Assembly (NCBI GenBank): GCA_008477525.1
Contig: SPDT01000010.1
Coordinates: forward strand, 1-64,000
DNA length: 64,000 nucleotides
Direction: 5' to 3'
Source of the DNA: Hypomyces perniciosus
Lineage: Eukaryota; Ascomycota; Sordariomycetes; Hypocreales; Hypocreaceae
This document shows, one piece after another, positions 54,901 to 64,000 of this stretch. How positions within the stretch are numbered: position 1 is the first letter of the stretch; each line of letters starts with the position of its first letter. The notes under the pieces are model-generated. The model did no database searches and was not told the origin of the DNA. It saw only the letters and a list, made by a program, of their open reading frames with translations. Position numbers and translations under genes: made by a program.

Positions 54901-55735
54901 CAACCAAGAGATCCAAGCATACCTTAGAGCATATATAGACTACTCCCAGAGCGATTGGGGAGACCTCCTCCCGGCAGCGCAACTAGCTTTAAATAACCGC
55001 GAACACACGGCTATCCAAATGAGCCCCTTTTTCCTTGAGCACGGCTACCATGTGGAACCCCTCCAGCTATATACGAAAGAAAACGAAGCTATTGGATTAA
55101 AGGACCCGGAGGAGAAGGCCGCAAAAGAAATAGTTGAGAGACTAGAAGGAGTAACCGCCTTTGCCCAAGCAGCACTTGCCGCTACGCAACAACGCTACGA
55201 GGACTCCGCGAACCAGCGGCGAGGCCCCTCTGAGAGATATGAGGTGGGAGATAAAGTCTGGCTACACCTCGGCAACTACAATACTCCCCGGCCTTCCAAG
55301 AAGCTTGATGCCCTACATCATAAGTATACAGTAACAAAGGTCATTAGCCCTCATGTAGTGGAACTGGGCGTACCAACTGGTATATACCCGCGATTTCACG
55401 TTGACCTGCTAAGAAGAGCGGCCGATGACCCCCTTCCGGGCCAGATTTCAGACGACCCCCAACCACCACCGATACGAGTGGATGGCGAGGATGAATGGGA
55501 AGTTGAAGAGGTCCTCTGCGCGAGGACTAAGCGGCGAGGTCGCGGCTCTTTCCGCGAAGCATTAATACAGTGGAAAGGATATATAGAGCCAACCTGGGAA
55601 CCGATACACGTACTTGAAGACACAGCAGCCCTCGACGACTATATATCTAAATATGGCCCAATCGAATCTAACGACGGGCCACTTAACAGCTATGCGCCAG
55701 CGAAGCAACGGCGCCCAAGGAGAGAGCCACCGTAA
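51971..55735 (+). CDS. pol polyprotein: protease, RT, RNase H, integrase, chromodomain
   Basis: The frame opens at 51971, -1 relative to gag, and has no stop before 55735. The protease motif LFDTGCDLYAVI lies near 52120. RT carries KLDIVAAFHKI, FGLTGAPAAFQRY and the YLDD box (53212). RNase H has VEADCSGYALGG and DKEMLAVI. Integrase has the HHCC finger (SGHPGRDGT ... CSICGRGK) and D-D-E residues in MDFIVDLPP, VSDRGSNW and GPERSNQEI. A C-terminal chromodomain (EVEEVLCARTKRRG ... IQWKGYIEPTWEP, about 55490-55660) places it in the chromovirus clade; such domains steer integration to modified histones. About 1,240 aa, full length. Confidence 0.93.
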   Translation, partial: RRVKRLAPTQSRALEPTKEELKGWKEFKERMTGESATLQARIENIPITALFDTGCDLYAVINSSLARKLHLPQIKITKRKIGTFTEIHEKVETSRVAVIYLDLCGYIERQYAYIVDKLDHDLILGKPWAEANQVVYNAAKKEVSHGKAGLQLRFADEEEPGNIKAIRRARLIPASILQAEYRRTKRNSEKEAYFLRAISLSDIEKALQPEKPIDPREYIPPELYKEFCSLFSIKEATKLPPRRPGVDLQIPLKADEHGKEPELPWGPLYSMSREELLVLRKTLLDLLDKGFIRASSSAAAAPVLFVRKPGGGIRFCVDYRALNAITQRDRYPLPLFSETLNSLTKAKWFTKLDIVAAFHKIRVAKGEEHKTAFRTRYGLYEWRVVPFGLTGAPAAFQRYINQVLRPFLDDFASAYLDDILIYTDGSRKDHMKKVRRVLRALADAGLHLDPRKCAFAQKEIKYLGFIIHAGKGIACDPEKQRAISEWQAPTTVTGVRSFLGFANYYRIFIPGFSRIAHPLVRLTKKGTPFQWKGMEEAAFQELKRLFIEAPILQAWDPTKRTFVEADCSGYALGGVLLQENKKGERHAIAYHSQKLSPAEYNYPIHDKEMLAVIRCLEEWRAELRSCDPFTVISDHKNLQFFMTRRKLSERQTRWAEFLSQFDFTIQYRPGSEAAAPDALSRREQDLPLNEGDERELSRYIQLIPAAPAIRRFEDSDTDLPLMRVFDGNEELQDLWNLTIQKDPVYRRVYAAVRKEERSLPADLQLKVQISECTIDEEQRLTFRDRIWVPATTEEEGETLRTRIVQAEHDAAVSGHPGRDGTLAIISRRFFWPGISSTVRQFLRNCSICGRGKVWRSYKRGLLKPLPIPQRIRSDLAMDFIVDLPPTGPTQARYLWVIIDRLTKNITLEVMESMEAEACAKRFLQCHYRFHGMPRSIVSDRGSNWTSRFWRAFCKLAGTQQRLSTAYHPQTDGGPERSNQEIQAYLRAYIDYSQSDWGDLLPAAQLALNNREHTAIQMSPFFLEHGYHVEPLQLYTKENEAIGLKDPEEKAAKEIVERLEGVTAFAQAALAATQQRYEDSANQRRGPSERYEVGDKVWLHLGNYNTPRPSKKLDALHHKYTVTKVISPHVVELGVPTGIYPRFHVDLLRRAADDPLPGQISDDPQPPPIRVDGEDEWEVEEVLCARTKRRGRGSFREALIQWKGYIEPTWEPIHVLEDTAALDDYISKYGPIESNDGPLNSYAPAKQRRPRREPP

Positions 55736-55748
55736 GAAGGGGGGGTAA

Positions 55749-55974
55749 TGTCACAGGCTAGGCCATGTCTCCCGGAATCACGACTACGCCGAATCCGGAA
55801 ATACGACCAATACTAGACCGCTTACCTAATTAGGAAACCACCTCGGCCACAACCCTATACGCACAACTATATAACGCATACATAGCTAGTATAGAGCTTC
55901 CTTCCTTCAGCTATAGATAGACAATACAGAGGTGCCCTAACTGCGTGCTTTCCAGTTAGGCTACACCCGTTACA
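55749..55974 (+). repeat. 3' LTR of the gypsy element
   Basis: Same sequence as the 5' LTR by direct reading. Followed by GTCCTGAATAATTAG, which belongs to the AT-rich pogo remnant rather than to the LINE. Confidence 0.92.
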
Positions 55975-55979
55975 GTCCT

Positions 55980-56951
55980 GAATAATTAGATCTAAAGCTT
56001 TAGCATGATAGTGCTTTAATGGCTGAAATATAATAACATTTAGCGGCTAAAGAAGATATATGAGATATAGAGGTATTGCAAAAGGGATAATCTTTTAAGA
56101 TTCGCAGAATTTAATGAATTCAATTATATAATGCAAGCCGTGGCTATCGAGGATTAATAGGCGTTTAAGACCTATTAGTCTATTATATTTGCTGAAGTAT
56201 GAAATCTATTTGAGACTTATTTTATTATTTGAATAGCTAGATAGAGATAATATAATAGCAGTCTTTTCTTTAAGCTTAGCTTGCTGATATTAATTTAATA
56301 CATAATTGCTATTAGCTGAAATAGCTTTAATTGCTGTAGTTAATTTACGGTTTTCAGGTATACTAAAAAGATATACTCTTTTCCTTTTTATAATAATAAA
56401 GTAATCTTTCCCTATTCTAATCTGGAAGCCAGTTTTATCTATATTCCAGATATCTTCTAGAATAATACCTTTATCCTTTATTATTTTCTATAGCTTTTAG
56501 AAGTATTTGAGAATACGGCTTTAGTCTTTAGATGCTTAACGATTTAAATCTAGCTTTTTCTGGAGTTTTTTTGGTATATTTGTGTCGCTTAAGGAACCGG
56601 CTAGTCTAAGCAGTTTTAATTGTAGGTGGTGGCTTTAATGAAGATGATGAAGACCTCTCCTTTAAAATGTAATTTGCAGCATCCGTAATAAATAAACTTA
56701 GGTCGCACAGCTAAATTAGCTGCATCTAGTCGATCGATATAGAGGCATAAAGCAACTTCTTCCTCTCGGCTAAGCTTAGTGTTGGCTGCTGGGTATCCAG
56801 ATCTTGATGGAGTGCCAGAGATGCGTCGTCGAAGGCGATTCCGCGGAACCGCGAATTCTCGCGCAATAGTAGTTATTTTTGCATTTAGAGTTGACTGTAT
56901 ATACTCTAAGGCTTGCTGTACACGAATTTCGACTTCGCTAGAGTATTCCAT
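55980..56951 (-). pseudogene. pogo/Tigger-type transposase remnant, AT-converted
   Basis: On the minus strand the frame 56951-56616 reads YIQSTLNAKITTIAREFAVP and NRLRRRISG, the psq/CENP-B-type DNA-binding helices, then SREEEVALCLYIDRLDAAN. About 200 bp further, EDIWNIDKTGFQIRIGKDYF and LTTAIKAISA show the start of the DDE domain. The rest is AT-rich with many stops. It differs from the pogo copy at 31-32.6 kb. The A/T bias with TA-rich stops fits RIP. Confidence 0.7.
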
Positions 56952-58493
56952 TGTATGGTGTTGAGATATTCGATGAAGAAGCTGAATTGATTGAAAAGTG
57001 GCCGCCTTGCTGATGTGGCCGCCTTGGTGAGCTTACGAGCTGGGAGGAAGTCGACCTGTGAATAAGTGGGGCGTGGCACGAGTAGATAGTATTACTATGG
57101 CGTTAAGGCGTGTTAATATTTTCGGGCGAGGTGATCCTTCCGGAAAGAATTAGCCTGTCAGCAGAGCACCTTAGCCGGGCGAATCGGTCTTACGAAAAAG
57201 TACTCAGAATCCTAGCATTGGCCGTATTATTCTACAGAAAAAACTCGAATTCATCGGAGTAACGAGTCAGGCATTTTCTTTTTAGACCCGAATTGGATGT
57301 CGGAGATAGGTCGATTTTGAGGCCCCGGTACTCCGTATTATGTCATATCTTGTCGAATTGGTCATCATTCCTTCCAATCTCCTCCCCAAGTTGCTAAGAT
57401 AACCCAGAAAGCTGTGTCTTATTAATAGGAACTGCTCGGAAATGCTCCGAGGCATCCCAATCCAAGGGCCAATCGGGATTTGGAAATTGCGACCCATAAT
57501 TCAATGCCGGCTACGTACCGATAAAATGGTGGTTTACTCCGTACCTAAACTGTAATTGTTTACCTAGGGCAGAGACAGTTGCAAATCTACCTAAGTAATT
57601 GGTTCTGCAAGCTCTCAAGAATTGGGTTGACTTGGCTCAAATTACTTCACTTTCATCACTTTTATAGCATCAAGACCTTTTATTGGTAGGTATATTAGAG
57701 TGATTAGAAATCAAGGGTTGTAAGAGTAATCCGCAGCCATTTGGGCATTTTGCAGGTTGCATTTTTTTGTTACCCGCTTGAAGCCTTCCTCCGCGTATCT
57801 ATCTATCTCATAATGAAGTAAACCTTTCCTCTGGTTATCTATCTACCTATCTTAAGGGGCAGTCAATCGTGAAGCTTAAATATTAGGTGGTCCTTTTTTT
57901 TTGTTGGCTTCAAAGGGATCCACAGCCGCTTGAGCATATCGAGATGACGATCTACGGAGTAGATACGGCATACCCATGCACTTCACATCTCACTAGCAAT
58001 TCTCGATATGGACAAAAGCTGTCAACTGAACTAGTCTATGCAAGTCATCTACAAGGATTATGAGCAAAGAAATCTCGAGAATAAAAATGCTTGAATGAAG
58101 ACCTTTGAATCAGTGAGATTGAAAGTAACCATCTTCTACTCGGTTATCTGGTAGTTAGTCTAATACTTGATGCTAGTATTTTTTTTCGATGAGGCGCACT
58201 CAGATAACCTTGCTTGCGCTATCCTACTCCTAATGGATAAGCAAGGGGCTAAACTTGCTTCTAAGAGATAAAGTGATATGATCCGGAATCTTCTTTCCCA
58301 TCCCCCACATCTACAAGGCAACAGTGAACATGTCAGCCCTAGATATCCTAAAGCATTAGTGTTAATAGATAGAATAGTTCCTGTTTCTTTGAGGTAGTCG
58401 GTGGATCTACGTCTAACTTAAGTCGCCCCGTAGGGGGATGCCTGCAATGCAGAAGATCACGGCGATCATGATTCATGTGTAATGGCTAACAAC
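56952..58493. other. Intergenic, no gene seen
   Basis: Ordinary-looking sequence with ACTCCGTA-type strings (57327, 57535) and T-runs (57893). No domain, RNA gene or repeat pair was found. Confidence 0.45.
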
Positions 58494-58501
58494 TATATAA
58501 G
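58494..58501 (+). promoter_or_regulatory. TATA box of the secreted-protein gene
   Basis: TATATAAG lies 112 bp before the ATG at 58606. A CA-repeat (CACACACACGCACAC, 58545-58560) lies in the presumed leader. Confidence 0.5.
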
Positions 58502-58605
58502 AGAACCGAGTTCTCTATCCTCGAGCAACTTCACACTGCTCAACACACACACACGCACACAAGCACCTTACATCTTCTCTACAGACTACGAGATCTACCA
58601 TTGCA

Positions 58606-59580
58606 ATGCAACTCCCTGTTATTCTCGCCCTCGCTGGCCTTGGTGCCGCTATGCCATCTCCGGGGACCGGTTCCGAAACCCCAGCGGCTTCTATCCCGCC
58701 TGTCGCCTATACTGGTGAAAGGGTCAACGTTGCCACCATTGACCCCGACGTTGCTCATAAGAGAGTCTTGGAGAAGTGGAATCCTGAGCACGTCATCAAC
58801 TCCGATGACTTGTTCAAGTATCTCGAGGATAACAAAGATGCCAAGCATACTGTCTACGTCAATGATACTCGCGTGGTGATTAACCTCAGCACTGTTGAAA
58901 TCACGACTGAAAAAAAGGAAGGGGATAATAAGCGAGAGGTCCCCGAGTGAGTCCAATGTGCAGATGCGTTGAAACTTTTGGGGTTCACTAACATTCTATC
59001 CAGTATTTGCAGGCATTGGAAGGAAAACTAGGCTACGCAGATTCAGAGCTGGTTTGATCCTTGGACTCCAGGTTCTGGTTGCACTGAGACCCAAAAGAGT
59101 GATGGCCCAGCAACCAGGGCTCTAGGATGGTCATATTCCAAGTCTATTCAAACGAACGCCAAGTAAGCTCGCCTCTCTTTTGAGATATAATTCCAATTTA
59201 TACTAATACTTTTATATGTAGTGTTGAGTATACAATTATTAAAGATGTTGTTGGCATTGCTGCCGGTATCTCAGTCACTGAGACCTGGGCTCACTCTGGT
59301 TCCAGTAAGTTATTGCTGGCATTGTTTACTTGTAAACACTAGTTAACATAAGACAGTAACCTGCACTATTCCCCCCAGGAGCGTTGGCCAGATCTGGATC
59401 GCGAAAAAGGTTATCTGGGGATACATCATGGAGAAAACTTGCACAAAGTGCCGATTCAGTAGTCAGCGCTGCTACGATGAGAAGGGAATGGGCGGTGCCA
59501 AGCTCCCCACCGATGATGGTGTCGATGGCCTTGGTGTTAAATACGGCTGCAGCACTGGAAGTGAGAATGTTCAGTGCTAA
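58606..59580 (+). pseudogene. Small secreted protein gene, four exons, one in-frame TAG
   Basis: Exons 58606-58946, 59004 (or 59013)-59162, 59222-59304 and 59357-59580 join in frame through introns with consensus donors (GTGAGT, GTAAGC, GTAAGT) and AG acceptors. The protein starts with a signal peptide (MQLPVILALAGLGAAMPS, cleavage near residue 17). It has about 260 residues with several cysteines in the last exon (KTCTKCRFSSQRC, and a C-terminal VQC). A TAG at 59029-59031 in exon 2 interrupts it; CAG to TAG is the simplest origin. Splice sites and frame are otherwise perfect, so the change is recent. Neither acceptor option for intron 1 removes the stop. The C-terminal pattern (SVTETWAHSGSITCTIPP) looks like a beta-rich fungal secreted domain I cannot name. 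It could be an effector-like protein (inference). Confidence 0.65.
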
Positions 59581-60663
59581 TAAGGTGTCTGCAGCACGCT
59601 GGCACTGACCCCGAGGGAGATCTCCAGACCCGGGTTGGCTTCCGGAGCAGTCTTATAGTGACGGAGAATCTTGGGGGTTTCGCTTTTGTTCGTTTCGAGT
59701 ACATATGTATGAATTTGTACACGAATGGTTTGGCTGAGCTATATATAGTATATACGTGGGAGGAAATGTATACAGATAGCTGATGGACATATATAGCATT
59801 AGTCCGTTGCAGTCGTAGGCTGCCAACGGCGAACAAAGAAAATTTTGTCTACAACTCTCATTGTCCCAAGCTGGAAAGGAAGTTGAATTACGGCGCACTT
59901 GCGGGTAAACCCAAAAGAAGAGTGAGCAGAGTCTGACCCGGAGAGTTTGGTGCCAGGTGCCTAGTTGTCTGAGCAACGAGGAAAAGGTTGGGGTGGTGGA
60001 AGAAAAGAATGCATCGTCTCTAACAACAGCTGCCAGTCACCAGAAACGGCAGAATTCCCCACCGCCTGAAAACGAATTGTAGAGTGTTTGTTTGTAGTGC
60101 AGTATCTCATCTACTGACTTGCGTGTTGAGATTTTAATAATGCAAGTCAATAGGAGGTTTAGAGAAGAAGTTTAAAGAAGTATTTGAAAGAACACAGAAC
60201 TCGCAGCGGAAACTGAATGAGCAATCGGAGTTTAAACTAACTATTTCTAAATAGAAACCTATGGAACACCTCTGTGTCATAGGCAACGAGGTGTAATCAC
60301 CTGGCACCTGGCAGCTGTCAGGGAAAAAATATAAATACTTGAGCACGCCCACACTCTCGAAGTTTCTTTCTTTTGGTTTTTTCCCTTCTCCATCGCACTG
60401 CTCAGGACCAGCCGTGCATCAACCTCGAGACATCCTCGAGACTTCGTATCATCATATGGTCTACTGTTTCCATCTCTGGTAGTTCAACACCTTGCCTTCT
60501 ATTGTTCCGCACAAAAGCTCTTACTACCTAGTGCCTCTCGCGGGTTCTTACCACTTTTCCGCCTCTGCATATTGCCTCACAGGTAAGATAACGCGTCACA
60601 AGAAGCTTGACAGCTTCATCACTAACTCTGATCAAGGAAAGCTCGCAACGTGATTCAACGAGA
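59581..60663. other. Intergenic with TATA box and leader of the next gene
   Basis: TATAAATA at 60330-60337 lies about 330 bp before the next ATG. The pyrimidine-rich run TTTCTTTTGG...CCCTTCTCC after 60361 fits a fungal promoter and leader. No other feature. Confidence 0.4.
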
Positions 60664-61275
60664 ATGTCGTTTCCCAGCGAGAGACACGAAGCAATGGCCC
60701 CCGTCAAGTCGGAAGGGAGCCCTGCCCCTGAGTTCCCCGTCCCTGAGCTCCCCCGTCGATACCAGCCACGCAAGAAGAATCACTCTCAGCGTGGCATGGG
60801 AAACCCATCTGCCCAGCGTAATGTCGCTCAACTGACTCAAGGCAAGAGAACACAGGAAGGCCCTGCATCGAACTCGGCAAGACGCGCGAAACTCGCACGA
60901 CGTAAGAATGCCAAGCAATGGGGAGGTGAGGCCAATGAGGACTCCAAGGTGAATGGGGATGTGCAAGCCAGACTCAATTCCATCCATGAAAGCCTTGCAA
61001 GCCTCCGCCAACTCGTCGAAGGGGCAGTCGAACGGCTCAATCAACAAGACCAAGACGCTGCCCACAGAGCTGACACTATCGCCAAAAGAGACTTAGCCAT
61101 CGCCAAGCAAGAGCAAACCATTGCCCGCGGATCGAAAACTATCGCTCTGCAGGACCGAATCGTCACCTCGAACCACGAGATCATCGACCAGCAGCACCAA
61201 GCCATCACCCGGAACTTCGAGACTTATGCCCAAGGGACTTCAGGCCAGGTGATGAACGGCAGGATTGTGTACTAG
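60664..61275 (+). CDS. Hypothetical coiled-coil protein, 203 aa
   Basis: The first ATG gives MSFPSERHEAMAPVKSEGSP. The N-terminal half is Pro/Arg/Lys-rich and disordered (RRYQPRKKNHSQR; SARRAKLARRKNAKQW, a likely nuclear signal). The C-terminal half is a heptad-like helix rich in Gln, Ala and Arg (HESLASLRQLVEGAVERLNQ; TIAKRDLAIAKQEQ), suggesting a coiled coil that multimerises. No enzyme motif, signal peptide or membrane segment. The frame is intact and has its own TATA-containing upstream region. Family not recognised. Confidence 0.6.
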   Translation: MSFPSERHEAMAPVKSEGSPAPEFPVPELPRRYQPRKKNHSQRGMGNPSAQRNVAQLTQGKRTQEGPASNSARRAKLARRKNAKQWGGEANEDSKVNGDVQARLNSIHESLASLRQLVEGAVERLNQQDQDAAHRADTIAKRDLAIAKQEQTIARGSKTIALQDRIVTSNHEIIDQQHQAITRNFETYAQGTSGQVMNGRIVY

Positions 61276-61976
61276 GGTATGGGAGGATCGACGCCACATG
61301 AAAGGTCGTTTTGATGAAATTGTCTTGATAGTGCTTACAAGGGACGGATATTGATGTCGGATACTGATGCCGGATTTGATCATGGCAGATGGGTACGATA
61401 GGGATCCACAAGCTTAGCATAGCCAGGCCGTTGTCCCCTTTAGGCACTTCAGAAAGAGGAATCAATAAATTTGCTCCTTGATTCCTGAATCGGTGCTACA
61501 CAAAAAGACAGGTGCATCTTGATAATGGTTCCTTGCTTGGGACGAGGCTGGTACTAGTAGTATTACTGAGTCCTGCGTGAAGTTGAGACAACTCGTGGGT
61601 AAGACTGGGGTATGGAGAAGGGGACAGGGGCTTGGAGATTGGCGTGTTGGCTCGGAAAAAGTTCCTGCTTGTCATTGGTCAATATTTTCCGTGTGAAAAT
61701 AAGAGCTTCAATGGTTCAATGCCAAGCTTTCTGCTAAAACTTAGCAGAACTTCATGTGAAACTTTACGAGAGAGCTTCATAGACCTCAATGAAGACCTGT
61801 GAAGGAGGAAAGAAAAGCGAAGAAACAACAGGTCATATCACAGTAGTCTCTGAAGGAAGATATATCAACACAATATTGAAACGCAAAGCCTGTGGGTAGC
61901 ATATCCGACCTCACTTCTGCTAATTATTCCGCCACCTAGCTAAACGTCCAGCTTCTCACAACGCCATTTCTCGAGC
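61276..61976. other. Intergenic between convergent genes
   Basis: Contains the 3' ends of both neighbours. GGATATTGATGTCGGATACTGATGCCGGAT at 61346 is a short imperfect tandem repeat. No gene seen. Confidence 0.4.
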
Positions 61977-63221
61977 TTACGAGGACTTATTCTGCGACAC
62001 CACATCCTGGAACCAGTCGAGCACCACTTGGTTTTGAAGTACAGATGCACCGATAGAGCAATGCTCCCCCGCCCCATCAGCCGTCTCGAACAAGTGATAC
62101 GTCCCAAGATCTCCCAGCTTCTCTGCGAGCACCTTGGCCTGCCCTGGCAGCATCTCATCATTTTCTGCATCGGCTGAGAAAAACGGGGCCTTGATATTCT
62201 GCACGTTATCGCCCAGTGCGAAGTTCTGGCATTTGGTCATCCACTCAAACGGAGACTTCGTGTTGAAGGCCCAGATGCCTTGCTGGATGCCCCAGCGCAA
62301 TGAGGTTGGCGCGTCCGAACTTGCGAGGGCATGCTCAATGGCCTGATCGAAGGCGGTTGAGTTACCAGCCTTGAAAAGAGTGTTAAGTCCTGGAGGGAAA
62401 TGTTGGAAAAGGGCTCCTCCAAAGTCATCAACACCATCGATTGCCATGACGGCTGCGCAACGGTGATCGATTGCGGCTGCTCGCGCAACAAGGTATCCAC
62501 CAAGAGAGTATCCCCAAAGACCAATTGAATCAGGGTCCACATCGTTTCGTGTGAGTGCATAGTCGATAACAGGTGTCACGACTTGCTCCCATTCCGGAAT
62601 GAAGCCTAGGTTTTGTTCGCGCCGCACCGTTGGCTGGCCTGGACCCTCGAAAGTGATGGCATTCATACCACGTTGTAGTACCGCCTCGACAAAGACGTGG
62701 TACAACTCCTCCTGAGCGCCGTCGAAACCATTACACATGAGAATAGTCGGACGGGGACCAGGAAGTCCGCTACCATAGAAGATGGCGGGGATAGAGAAGT
62801 TCTGAGTCTGGAGTGTGACACGCTCACCGGGAACAGGGAGGAGTGCTATGGCCTTGTCAAATGCTGCGATGTGCTTGTCCCATAGAGAGTTGATACGAGG
62901 GTCGGCCCAGTTTCCGTGAAGGAAGAAGTCAGCGGCTCGGAGATAGGTTGCTTCTCTGAAGAAGGCGTTCCGGGCAGAAACGGGATGCTTCTTCACATCA
63001 ATACCCTTAGCCTGTCGATGGAGACGTTCGGCAAGCTCATTGAAGGCGGCAGAGTAGCTTTCGAAGTCTCCAGGAATGATTTTGCTCGCTGCGGTGAGAA
63101 CCTCGCCAAGATCGGCACCTTGGTAAGGGGCAATAGAAACAGTGCGGAGGATCTCAAAGTGAAAGCTTGGATCGGGGCTCAGTTGGAGCATTGAATCGGA
63201 CCTTGTCTTATTTCCTGACAT
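61977..63221 (-). CDS. Alpha/beta hydrolase, Ayg1 / pseudooxynicotine-hydrolase-like
   Basis: A single exon of 414 aa, the usual length for fungal Ayg1-type hydrolases. The N-terminal helical part (SYSAAFNELAERLHRQAKG, ATYLRAADFFLHGN) is the cap of the family. The hydrolase core has a nucleophile elbow GYSLGG (Ser about 241), an acid in SADAENDE (about 352) and a His in GAGEHCSIG (about 386). The oxyanion region MCNGFDGAQEEL is also typical. Family members cut carbon-carbon or ester bonds; Aspergillus Ayg1 shortens a polyketide in melanin synthesis. No polyketide synthase or other pigment gene lies in the window, so the substrate is unknown. All catalytic residues are present and the gene looks functional. 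Confidence 0.82.
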   Translation of the reverse strand: MSGNKTRSDSMLQLSPDPSFHFEILRTVSIAPYQGADLGEVLTAASKIIPGDFESYSAAFNELAERLHRQAKGIDVKKHPVSARNAFFREATYLRAADFFLHGNWADPRINSLWDKHIAAFDKAIALLPVPGERVTLQTQNFSIPAIFYGSGLPGPRPTILMCNGFDGAQEELYHVFVEAVLQRGMNAITFEGPGQPTVRREQNLGFIPEWEQVVTPVIDYALTRNDVDPDSIGLWGYSLGGYLVARAAAIDHRCAAVMAIDGVDDFGGALFQHFPPGLNTLFKAGNSTAFDQAIEHALASSDAPTSLRWGIQQGIWAFNTKSPFEWMTKCQNFALGDNVQNIKAPFFSADAENDEMLPGQAKVLAEKLGDLGTYHLFETADGAGEHCSIGASVLQNQVVLDWFQDVVSQNKSS

Positions 63222-63374
63222 TTTGGCGATAAGAACGACTTAGGGTTGATGGATGAATCGGTTTCGGAGCAATGGCTAGGATTGGCGTAACCAAGGAGTG
63301 TCGAGACTATTAGATGTAGGATGTGATGGCAACCTGGGAACAGTCTGGGTCAAAGAGACGTGAGTTGCAATGCT

Positions 63375-63382
63375 CTTTTATA
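63375..63382 (-). promoter_or_regulatory. TATA box of the hydrolase gene
   Basis: On the minus strand TATAAAAG lies about 155 bp upstream of the ATG at 63221. Confidence 0.45.
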
Positions 63383-64000
63383 AGTTAAGATAATTGTGGA
63401 TTATAAATCTCGGAAGTCTGATCACTGATTCAAACCGAGGGCGGCTATTGAGTTAAGGCCGACCGACCGGCTCACCTGACAACATCTTGATCGTTCTCGT
63501 TCTCGTTTCATCCATATCAAGTAAAGTCAAGAGATACTACGCGATAATGATTCTGTAGAACTTTTTCAAAGAGCCCCAAAAGCTGAGAGCAGTAGCGGTG
63601 GCATAGCCGCCACATGGCATAGCTGGGAGTCTGGCGGCAGACTTTGCTATTCGTGTTCTAGTGTATCGTTCAGGAAAGTCGCCAACCGGAAGATAGGAGA
63701 AAAGTCGTCGTTCCGTTCCGTTCCAGATCTCCTATTGACCCGGGCTCTTTATCTCCGTGTCTCGCCAAGCGGCTTCTTTGTCCCCTGAGAAGACACGGGA
63801 CTGTTGTTCGGACTGGTCGATTTGCTACTCCGAAGTACCTTGTATACCTAAAAAGTGGCGCTGCTTTGATCAAAAGACGAAACACCAGAACGACTAGGCC
63901 GAGTCAGGTGGAACGAGAACGAGAACGAGAACAGGAACGAGAACGAGACCAAATATAGACATGCAAGGGAGTGAGAACGAGCAATAACGCTCTACTTTTA
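63383..64000. other. Intergenic with GAGAAC microsatellite
   Basis: GAACGAGAACGAGAACGAG repeats at about 63911-63950 as a six-base unit. A short inverse, GTTCTCGTTCTCG, occurs at 63494. No gene is supported at the right edge. Confidence 0.5.

Larger units (their letters stand above)
50555..55974 (+). mobile_element. Full-length Ty3/gypsy chromovirus
   Basis: Two 226-bp LTRs (50555-50780 and 55749-55974) start TGTCACAGGC and end CCCGTTACA. I see no difference between them. A purine tract (AAGAAGGGGGGGG) precedes the right LTR. gag and pol are open, so the copy is recent and possibly mobile. The flanks GGCCC and GTCCT do not form a convincing target duplication, which suggests a later rearrangement or a pre-existing junction. 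The element interrupts the RLE LINE. Confidence 0.93.

Overview
The window is one end of a chromosome from a filamentous ascomycete (Pezizomycotina). It opens with CCCTAA repeats, the C-rich strand of a TTAGGG telomere, so the chromosome tip lies to the left. Genes carry short introns (46-90 nt) with fungal GTNNGT donors and CTAAC-like branch sites. Fungal-specific families are present: an OrsD/RecQ telomere-linked helicase, a fungal PD-(D/E)XK family, an REase-kinase fusion, an Ayg1-like hydrolase and a Ty3/gypsy chromovirus. Several old copies carry C-to-T or G-to-A changes that look like repeat-induced point mutation (RIP). I cannot name the genus.

Layout. 1-200 telomere. 200-3060 is extremely AT-rich with no gene. 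3.1-5.6 kb holds short repeats, one unknown small gene and a 58-60 bp minisatellite. 6.4-15.5 kb is the most unusual block: a Ulp1/C48-type cysteine protease gene on the plus strand, then two large minus-strand genes that share a C-terminal module and a conserved last intron although the rest of the proteins differ, plus an AT-hook/acidic ORF at the head of the second. I do not recognise the two large genes; the set could be an unrecorded subtelomeric element. 16.5-25 kb contains a mariner-derived MITE, shuffled pieces of a telomere-linked RecQ/OrsD gene, an intact BTB gene and LINE debris.

25.4-28.2 kb has an intact PD-(D/E)XK gene (three exons) and a conserved fungal hypothetical gene, with a MITE between. 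28.3-35.6 kb is nested transposon wreckage: a broken aminotransferase, LINE 3' ends, a pogo/Fot1 transposase split by a 405-bp solo LTR with a clear 5-bp target duplication, and a Tc1-like element with about 120-bp terminal repeats. 35.7-37.9 kb carries an intact restriction-endonuclease-like plus kinase-like fusion gene, followed by an F-box gene at 39.0-39.7 kb.

40-47 kb holds a second solo LTR, a mariner fragment, a candidate 3-kb two-gene element bounded by short inverted GCCTTGAGGAACGA repeats (41.1-44.1 kb) and a TIR element (44.4-45.6 kb). 47.3-50.6 kb is a LINE of the restriction-like-endonuclease type with N-terminal zinc fingers. Its 3' end is interrupted by a full-length gypsy chromovirus (50,555-55,974) whose two 226-bp LTRs look identical, so that insertion is young. 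After a pogo remnant, the sequence becomes ordinary genic DNA: a secreted-protein gene with one in-frame TAG (58.6 kb), a coiled-coil hypothetical gene (60.7 kb) and an Ayg1-like alpha/beta hydrolase (62-63.2 kb).

There is no operon logic here. The recurring theme is a transposon-rich subtelomere in which a few accessory genes stay open while most element copies decay by transitions and frameshifts.
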